This document shows positions 58,999 to 64,000 of a stretch of DNA of 64,000 nucleotides, piece by piece (position 1 is the stretch's first letter; the number at the start of each line of letters is the position of its first letter). The notes beneath the pieces were generated by a model. The model was not told the DNA's origin and made no database searches. It worked only from the letters and a program-made list of their open reading frames with translations. Where the stretch lies: assembly GCF_004365175.1 (NCBI RefSeq), contig NZ_SOCE01000003.1, positions 372,001 to 436,000 on the forward strand, read 5' to 3'. The DNA comes from Kribbella voronezhensis. Lineage in GTDB: Bacteria > Actinomycetota > Actinomycetes > Propionibacteriales > Kribbellaceae. A program made the translations under genes and the position numbers.

Positions 58999-60338
58999 GA
59001 CTGACCATTCTCGGTGGCGGTGGCTTCCGAGTGCCGCTGGTGTATCAAGCACTGCTCGGTGATCGTGGCGAAGGCCGGATCACCTCGGTAGTGCTGTACG
59101 ACACGGACCGCGGCCGTCTGGGGGCGATCGGCGCCGTACTGCGGCAGCAGGCTGCGAAGTACTCCGATGCGCCTGCTGTCACTGAGACGACTGATCTCGA
59201 CGAAGCCCTGCGAGGTGCCGACTTCGTCTTCTCGGCAATCCGGGTCGGTGGGCTCGAGGGGCGCACGGTCGACGAACGGGTCGCCCTCGACCTCGGCGTA
59301 CTGGGGCAGGAGACCGTCGGGGCCGGTGGGATCGCGTACGCGCTACGGACCCTGCCGGTGGCGGTGGGGATCGCCCAGCGGATCGCTGAGCTCGCACCGG
59401 AGGCCTGGGTCATCAACTTCACCAACCCGGCCGGGATGGTGACCGAGGCGATGATCCCGTACCTCGGTGACCGGGTCATCGGGATCTGTGACTCGCCGTC
59501 CGGGCTCGGTCGCCGTGCTGCGCTGGCACTCGGGCTGGACGCGTCCACTGTCTTCTACGACTACGCAGGGCTGAATCACCTGGGCTGGCTGCGTGGTCTG
59601 CAGTCCGGCGGAGTCGATCGCCTACCGGAGTTGCTGGCGGACTCGACTGCGCTCGGTGCCTTCGAGGAGGGCCGGCTGTTCGGAGTGGAGTGGCTGCGGT
59701 CGCTCGGGTCCATCCCTAATGAGTACCTGCACTATTACTACTTCGCGCGGGAGACGCTGGCCGCAGTACAGGCCGTGGAGCAGACGCGGGGGACGTTCCT
59801 GTTGGAGCAGCAGTCCGCGTTCTACGCGGAGACGGCTCGGCGGCCTGACGACGCACTGGAGCTCTGGCAGAAGACGCGGGCCGAGCGCGAGTCGACGTAC
59901 ATGGTCGAGAGCCGCGCTGTCGCGGACGCGGGGGAGCGGGACGAGCGGGACATGTCCGCGGGGGGCTATGAGCAGGTGGCGCTGTCGCTGATGCGGGCGA
60001 TCGCGCACAACGAGCGGGCCTCGCTGATCCTGAACGTCCGCAACCGCGGGACCCTGCGGCATCTGGACGACGACGCGGTGGTCGAGGTCCCCTGCACGGT
60101 GGACGCCAACGGGGCGCGTCCGGTGACCGTCTCGCAGTTCACCGATCACCAGGCCGGCCTGGTCTGCGCGGTCAAAGCAGTGGAACGCTCGACGATCGAG
60201 GCAGCGACGACCGGCTCGCGGGCAGCCGCCGTACGAGCCTTCGCCTGGCATCCCCTGATCGACTCGGTCACCGCCGCCCATCAGCTCCTCGATGGCTACG
60301 CCGACCGGCTCCCCGAGCTGGCGCCGTTCCGCCGCTGA
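58995..60338 (+). CDS. GH4-family glycosidase (6-phospho-beta-glucosidase-like)
   Basis: The 447-residue glycoside hydrolase of family 4 uses NAD and a metal ion for an oxidation-elimination-addition-reduction mechanism. The N-terminal Rossmann stretch is TILGGGGFRVP; GH4 landmarks are NFTNPAGMVTEA, the metal-binding Cys in IGICDSPSGLG and His in GLNHLGW. The specificity (6-phospho or free, alpha or beta) cannot be fixed by motif alone. GH4 enzymes of the 6-phospho type normally work after a PTS, but this locus has an ABC importer and a PfkB kinase. Confidence 0.9.
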   Translation: MRLTILGGGGFRVPLVYQALLGDRGEGRITSVVLYDTDRGRLGAIGAVLRQQAAKYSDAPAVTETTDLDEALRGADFVFSAIRVGGLEGRTVDERVALDLGVLGQETVGAGGIAYALRTLPVAVGIAQRIAELAPEAWVINFTNPAGMVTEAMIPYLGDRVIGICDSPSGLGRRAALALGLDASTVFYDYAGLNHLGWLRGLQSGGVDRLPELLADSTALGAFEEGRLFGVEWLRSLGSIPNEYLHYYYFARETLAAVQAVEQTRGTFLLEQQSAFYAETARRPDDALELWQKTRAERESTYMVESRAVADAGERDERDMSAGGYEQVALSLMRAIAHNERASLILNVRNRGTLRHLDDDAVVEVPCTVDANGARPVTVSQFTDHQAGLVCAVKAVERSTIEAATTGSRAAAVRAFAWHPLIDSVTAAHQLLDGYADRLPELAPFRR

Positions 60339-60537
60339 CGCCGGGGCCGGCACGAGAAGTGGTGGATTGGGTTGTGCGGGGTAGTTCTGGCAGAATGTTC
60401 GGCTGAGTGTCGTCAGGATCGCGTGCAGCCCTCTAACTCCACGCCCCCGTCGGCCCATCCGAGTGGTCGCCCGTTGTCCCCACGACGCCGGTGTACCACT
60501 CAACCAGACATGAATTCCCAAGGGAGACCACACAAAC

Positions 60538-61056
60538 GTGGCAGTCAAGATCCGTTTGAAGCGCATCGGCAAGAAGCGTGCGCCGCACTACCGCATCGTC
60601 GTGATGGACGCCCGCACCAAGCGTGACGGCCGCGCCATCGAGGAGATCGGCAAGTACAACCCGAAGGCCGAGCCGTCGTTCATCCACGTCGAGTCGGACC
60701 GCGCGCAGTACTGGCTGGGCGTCGGCGCGCAGCCGACCGAGGCCGTCGAGGCGATCTTCAAGGCCAGCGGTGACTGGCAGAAGTTCAAGGGCCTGGAGGC
60801 GCCGGCGCCGCTGCGGGTCAAGGAGCCGAAGCGCGACAAGCTGGAGATCTTCAACGAGGCGCTGGCCGAGGCCCACGGCACGCTGAAGACCGAGGCCGTC
60901 ACGGCGAAGAAGACCACCGCCAAGAAGGCTGCGGCCAAGAAGGACGAGCCGAAGGCCGACGAGGCCGCCCCGGCCGCCGACGAGGCTCCGGCCGCTGAGG
61001 CTGCTCCGGCCGCCGAGGCTGCTGCCGACGCGCCGGCCGACGACGCCAAGGCCTGA
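60538..61056 (+). CDS. rpsP: 30S ribosomal protein S16 with long Ala/Lys tail
   Basis: The 172-residue S16 starts AVKIRLKRIGKKRAPHYRIVV and contains the family VESDRAQYWLGVGAQPTE block in its first ~85 residues. The rest is an extension: about 25 residues of KEPKRDKLEIF then a Lys/Ala-rich and Ala/Glu/Asp-rich tail. Bacterial S16 is usually ~80-90 residues; long tails occur in actinobacteria. GTG start with GGGAG upstream. Leads the rpsP-khpA-rimM-trmD operon. Confidence 0.95.
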   Translation: MAVKIRLKRIGKKRAPHYRIVVMDARTKRDGRAIEEIGKYNPKAEPSFIHVESDRAQYWLGVGAQPTEAVEAIFKASGDWQKFKGLEAPAPLRVKEPKRDKLEIFNEALAEAHGTLKTEAVTAKKTTAKKAAAKKDEPKADEAAPAADEAPAAEAAPAAEAAADAPADDAKA

Positions 61057-61058
61057 CC

Positions 61059-61313
61059 GTGATGGAGACCGAGGCGCTGGAGCACCTGGTCCGAGGCATC
61101 GTGGACAACCCTGACGACGTACACGTCCGGTCCCGCAACCTGCGTCGCGGTCGCACCCTCGAGGTGCACGTGCACCCCGATGACATCGGCAAGGTGATCG
61201 GCCGCAACGGCCGGACGGCGACCGCCATCCGGACCGTGGTCGGGGCGCTCAGCTCCGAGCAGTCGGTCCGGATCGACTTCGTCGACGAGGTCAACCGGCG
61301 CCCGCGCCGCTGA
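61059..61313 (+). CDS. khpA: KH-domain RNA-binding protein KhpA
   Basis: The 84-residue protein is a single KH domain with the RNA-binding GxxG loop in VIGRNGRTATAIRTVV. KhpA forms dimers with KhpB and influences RNA fate and cell size. The GTG at 61059 has AAGG 7 nt upstream; the adjacent ATG at 61062 is an alternative. It follows rpsP by 2 nt. A long perfect hairpin follows its stop, partly separating it from rimM. Confidence 0.92.
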   Translation: MMETEALEHLVRGIVDNPDDVHVRSRNLRRGRTLEVHVHPDDIGKVIGRNGRTATAIRTVVGALSSEQSVRIDFVDEVNRRPRR

Positions 61314-61325
61314 CCCGAGCACTTC

Positions 61326-61363
61326 CCTGGAGGGCTGCACCCGGTCGGGTGCAGCCCTCCAGG
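61326..61363 (+). terminator. 17-bp perfect hairpin between khpA and rimM
   Basis: Perfect 17-base arms (61326-61342 and 61347-61363) enclose a 4-nt GGTC loop, starting 12 nt after the khpA stop. This is one of the strongest hairpins of the window and sits inside an otherwise conserved operon, so it may partly terminate or process the transcript between the ribosomal and tRNA-modification genes. Confidence 0.65.
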
Positions 61364-61384
61364 TCTATCCAGGCGCAGCTACCA

Positions 61385-61409
61385 CGCGACTTGTTGACAA
61401 GATGTCGCG
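61385..61409 (+). promoter_or_regulatory. dyad with TTGACA upstream of rimM
   Basis: CGCGAC-TTGT (61385-61394) mirrors ACAA (61397-61400) and GTCGCG (61404-61409). Inside lies TTGACA, a possible -35 element, and a second TTGAC follows. A promoter for rimM after the terminator is likely, but no clear -10 is seen. Confidence 0.35.
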
Positions 61410-61469
61410 TGTCACTTGACGGCTCGCCGGCGCGGCCGGTGGCTGTAACCACGCAGAGAGGGACTAGCG

Positions 61470-62021
61470 GTGCTGGTGATTGTTGGCCGGATCGGCCGGG
61501 CTCACGGGATCAAGGGCGAGGTCGGCCTGGACGTACGCACCGACGAGCCGGACCGCCGGTTCGCCGACGGCGCGAAGCTCGTCACGACCACCAAGCCACC
61601 GCGGACCCTCACCGTCGAGTCCAGCCGCTGGCACAGCGGCCGGCTGCTGGTGAAGTTCGAGGAGTCGCCGGACCGGACCGCCGCCGAGCTGCTGCGGAAC
61701 CTGGAGTTGCAGGCCGAGATCGGCGAGGACGAGCGCCCGGAAGACCCGGACGAGTACTACGACCGCGAGCTGATCGGGTTGTCCGTGCGGACCACCGACG
61801 GCGCCGAGGCCGGTGAGGTGATCGACGTGATCCACCTGCCGTCCCAGGACCTGCTGGAGATCCGCCGGCCGGCAGGCAACGCAGTACTGGTTCCCCTGGT
61901 GGAGGAGCTGGTGCCGGAGATCGACCTGGACGCCAAGTACGTGCTGGTGGCCGACCGGCCGGGGTTGCTCGATCCCGAGGGCGCAGAGGTCGTGCCTACG
62001 GACGGGGACAGCAGCGAATGA
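61470..62021 (+). CDS. rimM: 16S rRNA processing protein RimM
   Basis: The 183-residue protein starts VIVGRIGRAHGIKGEVGLDVRTD, the RimM signature; the C-terminal PRC-barrel carries YYDRELIGLSV and VLVPLVEELVPEIDLDA. It assists maturation of the 30S head with S19. GTG start with GAGAGGGA upstream; the stop overlaps trmD by 4 nt. The spacer from khpA holds a terminator and a probable promoter. Confidence 0.94.
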   Translation: MLVIVGRIGRAHGIKGEVGLDVRTDEPDRRFADGAKLVTTTKPPRTLTVESSRWHSGRLLVKFEESPDRTAAELLRNLELQAEIGEDERPEDPDEYYDRELIGLSVRTTDGAEAGEVIDVIHLPSQDLLEIRRPAGNAVLVPLVEELVPEIDLDAKYVLVADRPGLLDPEGAEVVPTDGDSSE

Positions 62022-63217
62022 GGCTGGACGTCGTCTCGATCTTCCCGGAGTACCTGGCTGCGCTGGACCTGAGTCTGGTCGGCAAGGCGGCGAAGAGCGG
62101 CCTGCTGGACGTCCGGGTGCACGACCTGCGCGAGTGGACGTACGACCGGCACCGGACAGTGGACGACACGCCGTACGGCGGTGGCGCGGGCATGGTGATG
62201 AAGCCGGAGCCCTGGGGTGAGGCCCTGGATGCTGTGGCGCCCGCTGACGGCCCGTCGCAGCCCCGGTTGATCGTGCCGACGCCGGCAGGCCGCCCGTTCA
62301 CTCAGGAGTTGGCTTACGAGCTCGCTGCCGAGCCCTGGCTGGCCTTTGCGTGTGGGCGCTACGAAGGGATCGACGCACGGGTCGCTGCGCATGCTGCCGA
62401 GCGGATGCGAGTCGACGAGGTCTCCATCGGCGACTACGTGCTCAACGGCGGCGAGGTCGCCGTACTGGTGATCGTCGAGGCCGTAGCCCGTCTACTGCCT
62501 GGCGTGATCGGCAACCCGGAGTCCCTGTCCGAGGAGTCCCACTCGGGCGACGGGCTGCTGGAGTACCCGGTCTACACGAAGCCGCCGACTTGGCGAGGTC
62601 ACGCCGTACCGGACGTGCTGCTGTCGGGCAACCACGGTCTGGTGGCGCAGTGGCGACACCACGAGTCCGTACGGCGTACTGCCGAGCGCCGGCCGGATCT
62701 ACTGGCCGCCTGGGGCGCTGCTGTTGCTGACAAGGACGACGCCGTCTCTGCCGTGCAGGTGCTCCCGGCAACCGTTGCGGACGCGGGGGAGATCCACACG
62801 CTCCAGCTCGCCGCTTACTTGTCGGAGGCAATGGCCTACGACGACTTCGGCATCCCGCCGATGCAGGAAGACCTGGCGGGCACTGTGGAGCGGGTGGCCG
62901 CAGGCGGCGTCTGGAAGGCCGTGGCCGGGACCAGGATCGTCGGCGCCGTCCATGTCGCAGTGGACGGCTCAGTGGCGCGCATCGGCCGGTTGATGGTCGC
63001 TCCCGACTGGCAGGGCCGAGGGGTCGGGACGAAGCTGCTGCGGGTCGCCGAGCAGACCGCGCCCGCCGGCGTCACGCAGTACGAGCTGTTCACCGGCGCC
63101 GAGAGCGAGCGCAACCTGCGGCTGTACCGGAAGGCCGGTTACCGAGAGGTACGCCGGGAGTCACAGACCGCGAAGGTCGAGCTGGTGCTGCTGGCCAAGC
63201 GGCGACGGCGGCGCTGA
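62018..63217 (+). CDS. trmD: tRNA (guanine37-N1)-methyltransferase TrmD fused to a GNAT acetyltransferase
   Basis: The 399-residue protein has a TrmD part (residues 1 to about 232): RLDVVSIFPEYL, DDTPYGGGAGMV, GRYEGIDARV, VSIGDYVLNGGE and GNPESLSEESH knot motifs that bind AdoMet. It continues without stop into a GNAT domain (about 245-395) with acetyl-CoA loop APDWQGRGVGTKLL and a C-terminal YRKAGYREVRRES. The first part makes m1G37 in tRNA; the acetyl acceptor of the second is unknown. The fusion is seen directly; that both halves work in one chain is inferred. Confidence 0.93.
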   Translation: MRLDVVSIFPEYLAALDLSLVGKAAKSGLLDVRVHDLREWTYDRHRTVDDTPYGGGAGMVMKPEPWGEALDAVAPADGPSQPRLIVPTPAGRPFTQELAYELAAEPWLAFACGRYEGIDARVAAHAAERMRVDEVSIGDYVLNGGEVAVLVIVEAVARLLPGVIGNPESLSEESHSGDGLLEYPVYTKPPTWRGHAVPDVLLSGNHGLVAQWRHHESVRRTAERRPDLLAAWGAAVADKDDAVSAVQVLPATVADAGEIHTLQLAAYLSEAMAYDDFGIPPMQEDLAGTVERVAAGGVWKAVAGTRIVGAVHVAVDGSVARIGRLMVAPDWQGRGVGTKLLRVAEQTAPAGVTQYELFTGAESERNLRLYRKAGYREVRRESQTAKVELVLLAKRRRRR

Positions 63218-63371
63218 TTTCGGTTCGGCTCAGGTCGTGTGGCAAACTTGGTCGCTGTTGCCAGTACGGTGCTCCTGCCACAGGGGGTGACCACCGGACG
63301 GCGGCATCTTCGACTCCTCACCACCGAGCATTCGTGGGTGACCTGTGGCACGCGCGAGAGAGAGACACCTG

Positions 63372-63734
63372 ATGAGCAACATCCTGAACGAGCTCGACAA
63401 CGCGAGCAAGCGCGACGACATCCCGGCCTTCCGCGCCGGTGACACCGTGAACGTGCACGTGAAGGTCGTCGAAGGCAACCGGTCCCGCGTCCAGGTGTTC
63501 AAGGGTGTCGTGATCCGCCGCCAGGGTGGTGGCCTGCAGGAGACCTTCACGGTCCGCAAGGTCAGCTTCGGTGTCGGCGTCGAGCGCACGTTCCCGATCC
63601 ACACCCCGATCGTCGAGAAGGTCGAGGTCGTCACCCGCGGTGACGTGCGTCGCGCCAAGCTGTACTACCTGCGCGAGCTGCGCGGCAAGGCAGCCAAGAT
63701 CAAGGAGAAGCGGGACAACATCTCGGCCTCCTGA
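63372..63734 (+). CDS. rplS: 50S ribosomal protein L19
   Basis: The 120-residue L19 shows IPAFRAGDTVNVHVKVVEG, the VFKGVVIRRQGGG loop and the YYLRELRGKAAKIKE end. It sits at the 30S-50S interface. The ATG at 63372 is the canonical N-terminus (MSNILNELDNA); a GTG 27 nt upstream adds MARARERHL with no family support. A GA-rich stretch precedes the ATG. Confidence 0.95.
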   Translation: MSNILNELDNASKRDDIPAFRAGDTVNVHVKVVEGNRSRVQVFKGVVIRRQGGGLQETFTVRKVSFGVGVERTFPIHTPIVEKVEVVTRGDVRRAKLYYLRELRGKAAKIKEKRDNISAS

Positions 63735-63758
63735 TCGTCTAGTAACGACGGTCACAGC

Positions 63759-64000
63759 ATGGCGCCGAGCACTGCGACTCGCGCTCGCCCGGTCGCCAGG
63801 AGAGCACGTCGCAGCAAGGGACGTCACCGTAGGCTCAAGCAGCGGAATCCGCTGCTGAGCCTGCTCGTGGAGATGACCACCGTGACGGTGCTCGCACTCG
63901 TCATCACGGTCGTCCTGCGGCTGTTCGTGGCCGAGGCCTTCTACGTGCCCTCGGAGTCGATGTACGACACGCTGACGACGAACGACCGGATCCTGGCCGA
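63759..64000 (+). CDS. lepB: signal peptidase I, 5' part
   Basis: The first 80 codons are visible up to the window edge. A basic cytoplasmic N-terminus (APSTATRARPVARRARRSK) leads to one membrane helix (VTVLALVITVVLRLFVAEAF) and then PSESMYDTL, whose second Ser is the catalytic Ser of type I signal peptidases. The position after rplS is the normal actinobacterial order. The start ATG has no clear ribosome-binding site, so a later start is possible. The catalytic Lys region is outside the window. Confidence 0.9.
   Translation, partial: MAPSTATRARPVARRARRSKGRHRRLKQRNPLLSLLVEMTTVTVLALVITVVLRLFVAEAFYVPSESMYDTLTTNDRILA

Noticed and set aside
1..64000. tRNA or rRNA genes
   Set aside because: I saw no cloverleaf-like or rRNA-like sequence in the intergenic regions, all of which are shorter than 300 nt.

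Overview
The window is high-GC DNA of an actinomycete. GTG starts are frequent, four-base ATGA or GTGA gene overlaps are common, and there are actinobacterial hallmarks: a mycothiol-dependent isomerase-family protein, an ECF sigma factor with a zinc anti-sigma factor, a candidate GlnR box, and the gene order rpmF-rnc-mutM-smc-ftsY-ffh-rpsP. The overall style fits Propionibacteriales and most resembles Kribbella; that genus is an inference from gene content and order, not from a marker gene. No rRNA, tRNA, transposase, integrase or CRISPR array was seen.

The core is a housekeeping backbone on the + strand into which accessory blocks are inserted. Backbone: DUF177 protein, rpmF, rnc, mutM and a small conserved protein, then smc (1-6.3 kb); ftsY (17.1 kb); amtB-glnB-glnD (26-29.9 kb); ffh (37.5 kb); rpsP-khpA-rimM-trmD-rplS-lepB (60.5 kb to the end, lepB cut by the window edge). 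trmD carries a fused GNAT acetyltransferase domain.

Accessory blocks, left to right. 6.3-9.8 kb: NTF2-like protein, a secreted lipoprotein behind an ECF-type promoter, the ECF sigma/anti-sigma pair, and a threonine-aldolase-like enzyme. 9.8-17.1 kb: a BlaI/M56-protease regulatory pair divergent from cydABDC (cytochrome bd oxidase and its assembly exporter), with three evenly phased BlaI-type operators between them. 18.3-20.5 kb: a minus-strand operon of truncated haemoglobin, flavohaemoglobin and a DivIVA-like coiled-coil protein. 20.7-25.7 kb: asparaginase, an XRE-cupin regulator divergent from a thioredoxin-reductase-like protein, a small sigma-like protein with a membrane-anchored partner, and a TetR regulator. 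31-37.3 kb: an arginase-family protein, then three tandem copies (plus the remnant of a fourth) of an unrecognised two-gene cassette that pairs a ~146-residue protein with an HEXXH metallopeptidase-like protein. 39-48 kb: two paralogous lytic transglycosylases with Pro/Thr tails, an amidohydrolase, an N-acetylmuramoyl-L-alanine amidase, a two-component system and a secreted serine protease. 48-50 kb: flotillin with an NfeD-like partner. 50-53.4 kb: an EACC1-like protein coupled to a 1064-residue membrane-embedded caspase-like protein, probably a conflict or cell-death module. 54-60.3 kb: a divergent sugar locus (PfkB kinase plus ABC importer without ATPase; DeoR regulator plus GH4 glycosidase).

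The two strongest candidates for undescribed biology are the repeated metallopeptidase cassette (32.07-37.34 kb), whose members share a conserved C-terminal tail, a fixed 3-nt junction and an upstream motif, and the EACC1/caspase/multi-spanning-membrane pair (49.87-53.45 kb).
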